Assembly (NCBI GenBank): GCA_017478855.1
Contig: JAFVCX010000046.1
Span: 1-64,000, forward strand
Source of the DNA: Muribaculaceae bacterium
Lineage (GTDB): Bacteria > Bacteroidota > Bacteroidia > Bacteroidales > Muribaculaceae
DNA length: 64,000 nucleotides
Direction: 5' to 3'
How positions within the stretch are numbered: the stretch's first letter is position 1; each line of letters opens with the position of its first letter. Below are positions 8,289 through 19,433 of this stretch, in pieces. The position numbers were made by a program, and so were the translations under genes. The notes under the pieces were generated by a model. It was given only the letters and a program-made list of their open reading frames with translations. It was not told the origin of the DNA and ran no database searches.

Positions 8289-9560
8289 TCAGAATATCAT
8301 CTTGGCAGATGAGCTTGTTCCATCGCTATAACGGGTCAAAACAACGTTTACACCATCAAACGGCTTTGCAGAGCGGCAACCCGCTAAATTTACATATTCC
8401 ACGCCAATCACCTCTCGTTCTGCCTTGTTCACGCCATCAATTCCTGTGGCCGTGTCATCAGGAGCCATCAGAATCATCGAGGGGAACCAGTAATGCGTAG
8501 TGGGGAACTTAACACTTTTCTTGAGTTGCCCGTCGGTCGCGTCATATATATTCAACCAATAGTTTTTCGTTGCATAGCTTTGGTAAGTGCAAGCCAGCAC
8601 ATCGCCCGTTTTCGCATCCACGCTCACCACATGGCCGTACATCTTTTGAGGTGAATCAAACGTGATGAAATTTTGCGTATATGTCCCGGTGGAAAAATCA
8701 TATTTAATCAAGTTGCTTGTATTCTCACCACAACTATAAACGATACTTTTTCCATCGGCCAATGCCGCCGGAGCACAAGGTTTAGGAGTAAACCACGGGT
8801 TGTAGGATGCGGCCGGCACGTTAATGGGTGTTCCTGCCACACCATTGCTGATAGGCACAAACTGTTCGGTGTCATTCTCTCCGGGTATCGTTCCCCATCC
8901 CGTACTGCTATTGATCGCCGCATACACCTGACCATTCACTTTGAATACAGAAGTGGTGTTGGCCAGCTCTACCGTCGACACCAATCGGTTTTGCGTCATG
9001 TCTATCACCTGCACACCTTCAGGCGTGGCCACATATAAGAGATTTCCGGCCACCACCATGTCGCCCGAGCCCGGACTGTATGTCCCTGCGCCTTCAATGG
9101 CAGTTCCTTCCACAACGCCAAGCTGTTGAAGCGAAGCCAAATCATAGGCATAAACACCCGCAGTGGTACCCACGTAAAAACGTTCCAGCGCAGGAGCCAC
9201 ACACACGCCACGCGTGTCAGCTTCTCCATCAATTTCTTTGTAGCTGGCCAATGTGCGCAGCGATTTGGCATCAGCTATCACCAGCCTGCCTCCTGTGTTG
9301 CCATAGTGCTGTTTCGAACAAACAAACAATTTGCCATCACCCACAGCAGCAAATTGAGCGGTAGTACCCAATGTATTGCCCGAAGCTGTAGCATACACAT
9401 CGCCCTCCATCGTGCCCGATTCTTTATCGTAAAAAATAAGCAAACCGGGTTCGTTGCCGTATTGACCTTCATTCACAATATAGTAGCCATTGCTATAGCT
9501 CTGCGCGGCACAGGCCAGTGCCATCGTCACAGCAGCCATTGATAATATCATTTTTTTCAT
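8289..9560 (-). CDS. Secreted YncE/DUF5074-like beta-propeller with type IX-like tail
   Basis: This 423-residue secreted protein begins with a signal peptide (about residues 1-19, ending CAAQS). The body shows beta-propeller blades typical of YncE/DUF5074 proteins (GKLFVCSKQHYGNTGGRLVIADAKS; LYVATPEGVQVIDM). The last 45 residues resemble the short type IX sorting tail found on other secreted proteins here, ending GVNVVLTRYSDGTSSSAKMIF. It lies downstream of a cobalamin riboswitch and resembles BtuG, the surface B12-binding propeller, but has no lipobox. A role in B12 capture is inferred. Confidence 0.7.
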   Translation of the reverse strand: MKKMILSMAAVTMALACAAQSYSNGYYIVNEGQYGNEPGLLIFYDKESGTMEGDVYATASGNTLGTTAQFAAVGDGKLFVCSKQHYGNTGGRLVIADAKSLRTLASYKEIDGEADTRGVCVAPALERFYVGTTAGVYAYDLASLQQLGVVEGTAIEGAGTYSPGSGDMVVAGNLLYVATPEGVQVIDMTQNRLVSTVELANTTSVFKVNGQVYAAINSSTGWGTIPGENDTEQFVPISNGVAGTPINVPAASYNPWFTPKPCAPAALADGKSIVYSCGENTSNLIKYDFSTGTYTQNFITFDSPQKMYGHVVSVDAKTGDVLACTYQSYATKNYWLNIYDATDGQLKKSVKFPTTHYWFPSMILMAPDDTATGIDGVNKAEREVIGVEYVNLAGCRSAKPFDGVNVVLTRYSDGTSSSAKMIF

Positions 9561-9620
9561 TGTTCTTGTTGTTTTATTTGATTGTTTTATAAGATTTCAT
9601 TGAGTCGTCGGCATAACGCT

Positions 9621-9917
9621 CTACAAGGCCTTTACCGTCCACATCCCGACACGCACCGGCAAAAGTGCTTCCACAGGTCGTACCATTTTCAGCAAGACAA
9701 TACAGTCAAGGGTTATTTTTGAAAATAGTTTCAACCATTTTTTCACCCTCGCCACTCCAGTTCTTAATGTCGCCATGGTAAAGGTGTCGGCATTTGGAGC
9801 CACCGGTGCCACAGGCAAACGCTTCACGTCACTGCGAGGCACACCCTGCACCTTCATCTGAGCCGAGGTGGGCAAGGCCATGCAACACAGCATTCCAAAA
9901 AGTAAGATTTTCCTCAT
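9621..9917 (-). pseudogene. Probable frameshifted small secreted protein behind the B12 riboswitch
   Basis: The frame starting at 9917 gives a clear signal peptide (MRKILLFGMLCCMALPTSAQ) and about 20 plausible residues, then becomes shadow-like and hydrophobic. Another minus-strand frame carries a protein-like continuation (GDIKNWSGEGEKMVETIF), interrupted by a TGA at 9706-9708. It resumes as LAENGTTCGSTFAGACRDVDG and stops at 9574-9576, just 13 bases before the next gene's start. The pattern suggests a gene broken by a frameshift and a stop codon, or sequence error. I do not recognise the family. Confidence 0.45.
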
Positions 9918-10107
9918 AAGAATGAACCTTTTGAATTATTAAACAATAAGTTATTTCCATTCACATAAAGGCCCACAAGGGAATGCACGTGCACAAATGC
10001 AGCGGCAATCAAACAAAATGATGATGTGCGTAATTATGACTACATCAATTTTTGCATCGTTGGCCTAAGTTCAAAATCCACGTGAACTTCCTTGCAGGCA
10101 CAGCATA

Positions 10108-10305
10108 ACAGGCAGGTCTTCTGACTCGTCCCCTATCGCTAATTTCACGCCTTCCCAGTCATTGATGTAGTCAGTAATGGTGATTACGACCAGTGGCATT
10201 TGTGAAACGATTTCTGTTTTGGGGCTTACAGCAGCGGGCTCTGTTCAGGATTCACACCTGATTCCCTTTTAATCTAAAGGATTTACTCCTATAGAACCTG
10301 TCGCT
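10108..10305 (-). ncRNA. Cobalamin riboswitch 1
   Basis: Read on the minus strand, this region has cobalamin riboswitch landmarks in order: AGGGAATCAGGTGTGAATCC, GCCCGCTGCTGTAAGC, the B12-box core GCCACTG (10191-10197), then CTGGGAAGG and a closing CAGAAGACCTGCCTG segment. It precedes the broken small gene and the YncE/DUF5074-like gene, so these should be repressed when B12 is plentiful. About 190 bases separate the aptamer from the first start codon, with a 7-bp hairpin (10067-10073 with 10083-10089) in between. Confidence 0.9.
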
Positions 10306-10369
10306 TCAATATTTCGGCAGCAAAATTACAAAAGATTTTTTTCTCTGCCATCAATCATCTTTAGATAAT

Positions 10370-11584
10370 TTAATTAAGAATGATATTGATGAGGGTGTTC
10401 ACATCGGCCACATCCACACTGCCGTCGCCATTCACGTCGGCCACAGAGTTGGCTTTCGTCGAGCCTAACACCATATTAATCAAAAGGTTCGCATCGGCCA
10501 CATCCACGTCGCCATCGCCGTTCACGTCGCCAGTCAAGGGCGGCAATTCGGCATCGGGATGAATGTCAATGCCTCCGCGCACTTCAGTCGAGGTGTCGCC
10601 CAGCCAGCCGCATTTTTGCGTCAACGCGCTATACACCTTGATGAAGTCCACCTTGCGCAAGTTCGCGGGCTGCCCGGCGTCATTCACGGCCCAATCAATC
10701 TTGAAGCCCAAGTTGCACTTTGATTGAATGGAGTCGGTGAGCGGTTCCGTCCAGTCATAATCGGGCCGATTATCCACATAACCCCAATCGAAGAAATGCA
10801 GCACAAAATAATCATTAGGGTCACCCGGCTTACGCTCATTCACATAGTTATTGCGCAGTTTCGTGCCGGTAAATGTCATCGTTTCTCCCTCATACCACAA
10901 GGGCCAATAGGGCTGCGTGTGAAACGACAGGCGATCAATGTAACCCTCGCGCAAGGCAGGGTCTGGGTCATTGCTCATCCAGCGAATGTAGGTGGTGTCG
11001 GTAATGAAATTGCCATTCGGTGTTTTCACCTTGTTCTCATCGGGCATATAATAAGTGATTTCATAGCCATGCACCGTAGTGGGATGGTTATATTCACTGC
11101 CGGCCAATTCATACCACGGGTCATCAGGGATGCCGTTGCCATTCACGTCTTCACTCACCATCACAATTCCGGGTTCACAGCTGCCGCCTGATGACGACGA
11201 ATTGTCAGCTTGAAATGCGTTGCCAAAAATTTGGAAATCATATTCACCGGGCACATTCACCACAGGATGGTCAAAGCCAAACACGATGTAGCCGCCATAC
11301 GAGCCGAGGCTCACCATGCTGGGGCAAATCTCAAGTGTGGTGTCGGTCACCAGCGTGCCGTCCATGCGCTCATACTCTTCTATCACCACACGGCCGCAAA
11401 TGGCATCGGCCGCACGCTTGATGAGGCTGTCGCGAGGCTCACCGGCATAAAAGTAAGGTATCTTGTTGGCAAACTGCCCGGGAGCGGGCACAAAGTCATA
11501 CACACGAGTCACATAATGCTTGCGCTCGGTGGTGGCGTTCAGTGTTAGCGCCACAAGGAGCAATATCCATGTCAATTTTTTCAT
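10370..11584 (-). CDS. Secreted dockerin-containing protein of the B12 uptake operon
   Basis: This protein of about 404 residues has a signal peptide, a beta-rich body of roughly 310 residues (YIVFGFDHPVVNVPGEYDFQIFGNAF; MVSEDVNGNGIPDDPWYELAGSE), and a C-terminal pair of dockerin type I repeats (DVNGDGDVDVADANLLINMVLG; DVNGDGSVDVADVNTLINIILN) with calcium-binding Asp/Asn positions. It is the third gene after the btuB- and btuG-like genes, so a role in surface B12 capture (BtuH-like or a novel component) is inferred. The start at 11584 (MKKLTW) gives the cleaner signal peptide; 11590 is also in frame. Confidence 0.7.
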   Translation of the reverse strand: MKKLTWILLLVALTLNATTERKHYVTRVYDFVPAPGQFANKIPYFYAGEPRDSLIKRAADAICGRVVIEEYERMDGTLVTDTTLEICPSMVSLGSYGGYIVFGFDHPVVNVPGEYDFQIFGNAFQADNSSSSGGSCEPGIVMVSEDVNGNGIPDDPWYELAGSEYNHPTTVHGYEITYYMPDENKVKTPNGNFITDTTYIRWMSNDPDPALREGYIDRLSFHTQPYWPLWYEGETMTFTGTKLRNNYVNERKPGDPNDYFVLHFFDWGYVDNRPDYDWTEPLTDSIQSKCNLGFKIDWAVNDAGQPANLRKVDFIKVYSALTQKCGWLGDTSTEVRGGIDIHPDAELPPLTGDVNGDGDVDVADANLLINMVLGSTKANSVADVNGDGSVDVADVNTLINIILN

Positions 11585-11611
11585 AATCATTTCGTTTATG
11601 CGGATTTCTCA

Positions 11612-12772
11612 CTAATTATCATTCAGGTTTTCGCCCAAAAACACAAAATGCGCGGGAATGTCGCCCGTGAGCACATCCCATTTTTTCACTCCGTCTTGCC
11701 CAAAGCAGTAAAGCCGGCCGGGGGTTATATAGTTTTTGGCGTCGGTCACATAGATGTCTTTGGTGATAGGGTTCACCGCCACACCATAGGGAATAGCAAT
11801 CGCTTGGTCGGTGCCATCGGTGATAAATCGCTGATTCACCACCTGCATCGTGAGGGTGTTAATGATGATATAGGAACTCTCGCCATAGTCTTCGGTGATT
11901 TTGCTGTAACCTTTCCCCACCACATAGAGCGAGTCGCCGTCCATCCACACGTTGCCGGTCTGGCAGTCAATGTGGCCCAGCAATCGCTGTTTGCGTGTGT
12001 CGTAGGCATAGATGCCACTCGCATGATGATAATAGTCGCCGCGCGACGAGATCCACAAGATGCCGCGCCGGTCGGCCAAGCAATATTGCAAGTTGATGGC
12101 AATGGGCACACGCGCCACCTCGGTGAACGTGTTGAGGTCGAGCACCGAAATGGTATTCTCATAGTTATTAGGATTATAGCCACCCGAGTTGGCCACATAC
12201 AGGCGATCGTTCACAATCGCAAGCCCATCGGGTTGGTAACCCACAAGGCAGCGATCCACCACCTGCATGGTGGCGGTGTCCACCTTCGCCACATAGCCTA
12301 TTTGCTGTTTGCTTAAGTCAAGATCCACTGGGCCGGCATAGCTCGTCACATAGGCATAGCCCTTGTGAAACTGAATGTAGCGGCAGTTGGGTATATCAAT
12401 CTGCCCGATGCGGGCCACCGAGTTCTTGTCCATCACCTCCACCTTGTTCGAGCAGTTAATCACCGCATAGAGGCGGTTGCCATAGATGGCGATGTCGTTG
12501 CCCACATCGCCCAGCTTCATCACCACGCCGGGATTAAACCGCTCATACACATTGCGGCTATACCGGCCTGAGGCGTAATTGTAATAGTCCAACGAGGCTT
12601 TATTGCTTGCCATGTTAGCCTCGTTGAGCAAATAGAAGCCGCGCACCGATGTGTACTCGGGTTGCGACACATTTTCTATCTCAGGCAAGAGTATCACTTG
12701 CTCATCGCGGCATGCCACCACAGTGGCGGCCATCAGCACAAGGAGGGCTATCTGTAATAACGGTCTTTTCAT
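11612..12772 (-). CDS. btuG: BtuG-like surface B12-binding beta-propeller lipoprotein
   Basis: This 386-residue lipoprotein has a lipobox ending VVAC near residue 21, followed by acidic residues (CRDEQ) as in surface-export signals of Bacteroidetes. The rest is a YncE/DUF5074-type propeller with repeated blades such as GNDIAIYGNRLYAVINCSNKVEVMD and PDGLAIVNDRLYVANSGG. BtuG proteins form a lid on BtuB and bind cobalamin extremely tightly. Its start codon overlaps the stop of the TonB receptor gene by one base, and a cobalamin riboswitch heads the operon. Position and fold make BtuG likely. Confidence 0.78.
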   Translation of the reverse strand: MKRPLLQIALLVLMAATVVACRDEQVILLPEIENVSQPEYTSVRGFYLLNEANMASNKASLDYYNYASGRYSRNVYERFNPGVVMKLGDVGNDIAIYGNRLYAVINCSNKVEVMDKNSVARIGQIDIPNCRYIQFHKGYAYVTSYAGPVDLDLSKQQIGYVAKVDTATMQVVDRCLVGYQPDGLAIVNDRLYVANSGGYNPNNYENTISVLDLNTFTEVARVPIAINLQYCLADRRGILWISSRGDYYHHASGIYAYDTRKQRLLGHIDCQTGNVWMDGDSLYVVGKGYSKITEDYGESSYIIINTLTMQVVNQRFITDGTDQAIAIPYGVAVNPITKDIYVTDAKNYITPGRLYCFGQDGVKKWDVLTGDIPAHFVFLGENLNDN

Positions 12773-14823
12773 CAGATGTCAAATTTAAGGGTCATTTTAT
12801 AGTTCCTGCCCGGCATGGGGTAGTTCACAATCACGTCATAGTATTGGTTGAGCAGGTTATTCACCTCCAATGCCAGTTTGAGCTTCACCTTGCCCACGTG
12901 CCATGTGTAGTTGGCCGAGAGGTCATGCGTGTACCACGGTTCCTCGTGGTTCACGGGAATATTGGCACTCGTGTGATAACGCTCACCCACATAGATGAAG
13001 CTGTAGTTCAGCCCCCAGTCGCGCCAAGCCGCATGCACGATGGCCGAGCCGCTGTGCCACGGAATATAGGCAATCTGGCCCTTATAGGTGCCGCCATAGC
13101 CACGGTCGGCAGGCGTGGTGTAGTCCTGCGCCCGCTGGTAGGTGTACGACGCGTTCAGGTCAATCAGCACCTGCCCCGGCAGGCGCAGGGCAAGGGTGGC
13201 GCTGGCATCTATGCCGCGTATCTTGGCCTTGCCTATGTTCATCATCATCCAGCGATATTGGCCCGAACCGCGAGGCACGGCTATTATCTTATCGGTAATG
13301 ACGTTGTAGTAGGCATCGGCCGATAGTTTCACACCATTCACGAGGCCGTGGGTAAAGAAACGCTGGTACTTGAAGCCCACATTATATTGAGTGGCATATT
13401 CGGGTTTCAGCCGAATATTTCCTATATCAGTATAATACAGGTCGTTAAACGTGGGCATGCGGAAAATGCGTTTATAAAACGCCCGGAAGTTCAAGTCGTG
13501 CTGCAACCACGGCTGATAGCTCACAAACACCGCCGGCATGAAGCGGCGCATATAGCTGGAATGATGCTTCAGCGTCACGCCATTGCTGCGGCTCTGATGG
13601 CGGTCGTTCACCAGCGTGAACAAGCCACTCGCTTGCATCTTGATGCGGTGCCATGTATAGGCAGTGGCCACAGCCGCGAGCAAGGTGTGCCGCGTGGGAT
13701 ACACAAAATTGTCGAGCGTAGAGTTCAGGTAATTCCACTTGTAATCCACACTCAAGTCCACATCCCAGTCGTTGAGCAACGTATATTTATTGGCGCTCGA
13801 CACATACAGCTCGTCTTGCCAAAACCGGTTGTCCACATACATGAGCGTCGTGTCGGGATTGAGGTAGCGCAGATAGTCGCGGGCATATTTGGCGTTAAAC
13901 ATCGTTTCATAGCGGTCGCCCACACGCCGGCGAAACGAACCTTGCGTGAAAAAATTCCTGTCCCATTGCCGCTGTGCGGTTTTCCACACATTATTCACCA
14001 CAGCGCCCGGAATGCCGCGCTTGCTGTCGTAGTAGTATGCCTTCCAGTACCACGAGCCTTCGCTCATCACCCCAAAGAGGCCGCCCTCCACGCGCAGGGC
14101 GTGCAGGTCGCCGTTGTGGCGCACGGCCGTGGTGTCCCAAGCAAGCGTGCCGTCGCTAAAGAGGCGGCGGTAACGAAAGTGATATTGACCGGTGGCAAAA
14201 GTGAATTCGCTGTTGAACGCCATGCTCACATGGCTGCTCAGTTTCTGTTCCCAGCGCAGCGAGGGATTGGCCAGCCCAAAAGAGCCGGTGCGCATGGTGA
14301 AGTTCAAATTATAGGGTTTCCCGTCCTGAAATTTGGGCCGTTTCGTGCGCAGATAGATGGCACCGGCCGAGCCAAAGTCGCGAGCGCTCTGAAACACGTC
14401 ACTCTTTTGGCCGTTATAGAGCGAAATTTGCTCAATGTTGTCGAGCGAGAACTTGCCCAAGTCCACTTGCCCGTTCTGCGCGTTGCCCAGCTGAATGCCG
14501 TCGTAAAACACACCCAAGTGGTTGCTGCCCATCGAGCGCACGTCCACCGTCTTGAGGCCGCCCACACCACCATAGTCCTTGATTTGCGCACCCGAGAAAT
14601 AACGAATTGCATCGGCCACGCTGTGGCTGTTGAGCCCCTCGAGCACCTTGCCGCTCAGCACCTGTGCGGGTATCACTTCATCATAAGGTTTCACGCCATA
14701 CACCACCACGGTGCTCAAATATTGCATCGAGTCGATGCTGCTTGTGCGCACGGCCACACTGTCGCGAGCATTCGTGCCCACGACACACAACAGAAACAAG
14801 ACGGTAACCAACAATTTTCGCAT
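12772..14823 (-). CDS. btuB: TonB-dependent outer-membrane cobalamin receptor (BtuB-like)
   Basis: This 683-residue outer-membrane protein has a signal peptide (1-19), a plug domain of about 120 residues (IRYFSGAQIKDYGGVGGLKTVDVRS; HLGVFYDGIQLGNAQNGQVDL), and a 22-strand-type barrel ending in an aromatic-rich strand with final KMTLKFDI. There is no SusC-like N-terminal domain, consistent with a BtuB-size transporter. The cobalamin riboswitch ends only about 27 bases before its start, and the btuG-like gene overlaps its stop. It would import corrinoids using TonB energy. Confidence 0.85.
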   Translation of the reverse strand: MRKLLVTVLFLLCVVGTNARDSVAVRTSSIDSMQYLSTVVVYGVKPYDEVIPAQVLSGKVLEGLNSHSVADAIRYFSGAQIKDYGGVGGLKTVDVRSMGSNHLGVFYDGIQLGNAQNGQVDLGKFSLDNIEQISLYNGQKSDVFQSARDFGSAGAIYLRTKRPKFQDGKPYNLNFTMRTGSFGLANPSLRWEQKLSSHVSMAFNSEFTFATGQYHFRYRRLFSDGTLAWDTTAVRHNGDLHALRVEGGLFGVMSEGSWYWKAYYYDSKRGIPGAVVNNVWKTAQRQWDRNFFTQGSFRRRVGDRYETMFNAKYARDYLRYLNPDTTLMYVDNRFWQDELYVSSANKYTLLNDWDVDLSVDYKWNYLNSTLDNFVYPTRHTLLAAVATAYTWHRIKMQASGLFTLVNDRHQSRSNGVTLKHHSSYMRRFMPAVFVSYQPWLQHDLNFRAFYKRIFRMPTFNDLYYTDIGNIRLKPEYATQYNVGFKYQRFFTHGLVNGVKLSADAYYNVITDKIIAVPRGSGQYRWMMMNIGKAKIRGIDASATLALRLPGQVLIDLNASYTYQRAQDYTTPADRGYGGTYKGQIAYIPWHSGSAIVHAAWRDWGLNYSFIYVGERYHTSANIPVNHEEPWYTHDLSANYTWHVGKVKLKLALEVNNLLNQYYDVIVNYPMPGRNYKMTLKFDI

Positions 14824-14850
14824 AACGAGTCACGGGTCTTTAATCCTGAT

Positions 14851-15045
14851 TTGGCAGGTATTCTGGCTCGTTCCTACCCCTCGCCTTTGGCTCGACGCGC
14901 ACCTTCCCACTCCCCCTTGAGGGAGCAGTGACTTGCGTCAGGGTTATTTGTGCCTTGTGGCACAGGAACACACAGCAGCACCGTCTGCTCGGGATTTTCA
15001 CCCGATTCCCTTTTCACTCACCATCGTGGTGAGCACCAAATCACA
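14851..15045 (-). ncRNA. Cobalamin riboswitch 2, directly before btuB
   Basis: Minus-strand reading shows GGTGCTCACCACGATGGTGAG, then AAAAGGGAATCGGGTGAAAAT, CGAGCAGACGGTGCTGCTGT, the B12-box variant GTCACTG (14925-14931), GGGAAGG and a closing CCAGAATACCTGCC. These are standard landmarks of the class. The aptamer's 3' end is about 27 bases from the btuB ATG, leaving little room for a terminator, so control of translation initiation is likely. Confidence 0.9.
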
Positions 15046-15247
15046 CGGCAAAGTTACAAATTATTCCACAGTTGACAACTTTTTTGCTCTCGCTTGCGCG
15101 CATTACCCCAAAAATTCATCTAAAAATCAGCCATTTATCAAATTTCACCCTCAAGGACAATGTGGAAATCCTCTTTGCAGGTCTTTCATTATCAGCCCTT
15201 TGTTCGCGCCCTCACCTTCAAGAGGTCTTGGCTCATGCCATCACGAA

Positions 15248-15285
15248 ACGGGGTTGCCGCCCACACCGCGCTCACGCTAATTTTG
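15248..15285 (+). promoter_or_regulatory. Promoter with ACGGGGTTGCC element, adaptor-like gene
   Basis: ACGGGGTTGCC begins at about 15248. Exactly 30 bases after its first base comes TAATTTTG (15278-15285), followed by CAGCGTC. The same 11-bp element, the same 30-base spacing and nearly the same TAACTTTGCACCGTC occur before the capsid-like operon at 37623-37660. The TTG within the element serves as the -33 box. I found no other copy in an intergenic region of this window. Confidence 0.6.
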
Positions 15286-15325
15286 CAGCGTCAATAAAAT
15301 GTTTCACGCAAAAATCTCAATCATC

Positions 15326-15913
15326 ATGAAAAACACCAACCAAATGATTCAACTCACTCAGCAAGAAATGCTCAATCTCTGGAAACAACATTTGCATCTC
15401 GACGACACTCGGCGCGAATGTTCGGTGGAACGCGACGACGGCATCGACCTCGATGCGTGGCTCACCATGCGCATCAAGGTTTGGTATGCGCGGCTGCTGG
15501 CACAAGCTCCGGCGCGCTGGCTTCCCACACAAGACGTGAGCGACGAGGTCACTCTCAGCATCGACGAGCAAGGCTGCGTCACGGCATCCATTCCGCCGCA
15601 GTGCGTGCGCCCGTTAGAGTGGAAACTCGATTCTTGGCAACAAAGTGTCACGCATTTCTATGCTCCCCACGAGCCACAAGCCATGGCTCAGCACAATCCG
15701 TGGACTCAGGCCGGCACCCATCATCCCGTAGCCGTTGACCACGGCGACCGCCTGTGCCTCTTCAGCGCACCTGCCGGCACCACGCCCCGGCTCACCATGG
15801 CCACATGCGTAGTGTGTCCCGCCGATGGCTCCTATGTGCTGCACACCGAGGCTCTCGCCTCGCTGCCCTCGTTGGAACATCTGCAATCGGCTCCGGTGAC
15901 CGATTATATATAA
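15326..15913 (+). CDS. Unknown protein, possible phage head-tail adaptor relative
   Basis: This soluble protein of about 195 residues has no signal peptide or membrane segment. ATG 15326 is chosen because ATG 15299 falls too close to the predicted transcription start near 15292. The first 65 residues are helical (LTQQEMLNLWKQHLHL; AWLTMRIKVWYARLLAQAP). The rest is beta-rich (SIPPQCVRPLEWKLDSW; RLTMATCVVC). Helices followed by a beta domain with a VRPLEWK-type strand recall small head-tail connector proteins. Support is weak, but its promoter matches that of the capsid-like operon. It overlaps the convergent glycosyltransferase gene by 10 bases. Confidence 0.4.
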   Translation: MKNTNQMIQLTQQEMLNLWKQHLHLDDTRRECSVERDDGIDLDAWLTMRIKVWYARLLAQAPARWLPTQDVSDEVTLSIDEQGCVTASIPPQCVRPLEWKLDSWQQSVTHFYAPHEPQAMAQHNPWTQAGTHHPVAVDHGDRLCLFSAPAGTTPRLTMATCVVCPADGSYVLHTEALASLPSLEHLQSAPVTDYI

Positions 15914-17103
15914 GAGGTGTAATTGCTTTTGCGGTTGCGCGAGCCGGCCATGCGATAGCGGGCGTTCACCAGTGGCCGCCACAAGGCCAGCCACGGCACC
16001 GAGAACCACAAGCGAGGAGCTTCCAGCACACCGCATTGCCGCCACAAGGCCCACGAAGCGAAGTTCCACATCAGCAGCAGGCACACGCAGGCGGCCACAG
16101 CCACAGCCGCGTTAGGCCAAGCCATGCAGGCCGCGGCCACCAGCACAACGTGACCCAGCCACCACGCGAAACTCATGCAGGCCTGCGTCACAAAGGGCGA
16201 GCGGCGCACGTGGCGCGAAGTGAATTCCCGCCGCTCTTTCAGCACGCGGTGGGCGCGCGGCAGGTCTTCATAATAGGCGTGCATCTGGCTGGCAGGTGCC
16301 ATTTCCACGCGCGTGACCGCACCCTGCGCAATCTCGCTCAGAAACACGTCGTCTTCACCCCAGCGCAAGTCCATCGACTTGGCGAATCCTTGATGCTCAA
16401 AAAACAGGCGTTTGCGGTAAGCCAAGTTGTCCGACGTGCCGCGATAGGGGCGGCCCTTCACGGCAGCTTGCAGCCACTGCACACCCGTGCTCACCGTGTC
16501 GAAGACGCGATGGCGTCTACCACGCTTCGTGTCGCGATGGTATCGATAATGCGAGTAACCCAGCACGATGTCGGTGTCGGGCGTGAAGTTGCGCATCATC
16601 GTGCCCAGCCATTGGTCACTCGTGGCTCGGCAGTTGGCACACGTCGTGAGCACGATGTCATATTTTGCCGCCTTGATGCCAATCATCAGCGCCAGCTTTT
16701 TGCGCGAGAGCGCACGCAGTTCATAAGGGGCAAATGTGATGTGCAAGTTAGGATGCTCCAACTTCATCTCGCTCAGCAGGCCACTCGTGCTCTCGGCAGT
16801 GCCATTCACCACCGCAATCACCTCAAATTCAGGATAATCTTGGCCAAGCACTAAAGGCAAAAAGCGGTTGAGCTGGTCGGTTTCATTGCAAGCGTCCACG
16901 ATAATCGACACCGGAGGCAATTCCTCGGCATATGTTCGGTCGGCCTCCTCATGACGCACAAAACGTTCCAGCCGCCATGTGCGGCACCATTGCCAGAGCA
17001 CATACGTCACCAGCAGTGCGGCGCCGGTCACAGCCATCACAGCCACCGGCACGGTCAGCTCCGTCGAGAAAATGATATTCTGTATCCCTGTTGCAAAAGT
17101 CAT
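15904..17103 (-). CDS. Membrane-bound family 2 glycosyltransferase
   Basis: This 399-residue protein has an N-terminal membrane helix (about 15-40), a GT-A catalytic domain (PPVSIIVDACNETDQLNRFLPLVLGQDYP near 65-95, then VLTTCANCRATSDQW and a RWGEDDVFLSE region with acidic metal/base residues), and two or more C-terminal membrane helices (about 310-355). It would transfer a sugar from a nucleotide donor to an envelope acceptor at the cytoplasmic membrane. The acceptor is unknown. It lies 130 bases after gyrB on the same strand and its 3' end overlaps the adaptor-like gene. Confidence 0.82.
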   Translation of the reverse strand: MTFATGIQNIIFSTELTVPVAVMAVTGAALLVTYVLWQWCRTWRLERFVRHEEADRTYAEELPPVSIIVDACNETDQLNRFLPLVLGQDYPEFEVIAVVNGTAESTSGLLSEMKLEHPNLHITFAPYELRALSRKKLALMIGIKAAKYDIVLTTCANCRATSDQWLGTMMRNFTPDTDIVLGYSHYRYHRDTKRGRRHRVFDTVSTGVQWLQAAVKGRPYRGTSDNLAYRKRLFFEHQGFAKSMDLRWGEDDVFLSEIAQGAVTRVEMAPASQMHAYYEDLPRAHRVLKERREFTSRHVRRSPFVTQACMSFAWWLGHVVLVAAACMAWPNAAVAVAACVCLLLMWNFASWALWRQCGVLEAPRLWFSVPWLALWRPLVNARYRMAGSRNRKSNYTSYI

Positions 17104-17164
17104 GTCCCTTATTTAGAAATCGTTGTGAGCGGCCGGCGGTCACGGCCACTTCATTCATTTGAAA

Positions 17165-17203
17165 GACCTCCGCTTGGGGGTTGGTGTTGGCCAGGCGGAG
17201 GTC
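17165..17203 (-). terminator. Hairpin after gyrB
   Basis: GACCTCCGC (17165-17173) is complementary to GCGGAGGTC (17195-17203), giving a 9-bp stem with a loop of about 21 bases between gyrB and the glycosyltransferase gene. There is no T tract, so it may be a processing or attenuation element rather than a true terminator. Confidence 0.35.
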
Positions 17204-17233
17204 CCTCGTCGTTAGTGGTATGAAAGGTTGTGC

Positions 17234-19303
<2,070 letters not shown>

Positions 19304-19369
19304 TTAAAAAAAGCAAAATCCATCCGTTTGGCTTTCTGATGCAAATTTCCGCGCCACTCACACCGCTTT

Positions 19370-19401
19370 TTTGCAATTCACGAGCAAAAACCGTAACTTT
19401 G
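19370..19401 (+). promoter_or_regulatory. Promoter of the GH97 gene
   Basis: TTTG at 19370-19373 is followed after 20 bases by TAACTTTG (19394-19401), an excellent match to the Bacteroidetes consensus. The start codon lies at 19434. Confidence 0.7.
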
Positions 19402-19433
19402 TGAACTCATTACGTTAACCATCTCTATCCACA

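Noticed and set aside
13348..14931. 527-aa plus-strand frame opposite btuB
   Set aside because: It is a shadow of the TonB receptor gene, with strong His/Val bias and no motifs.
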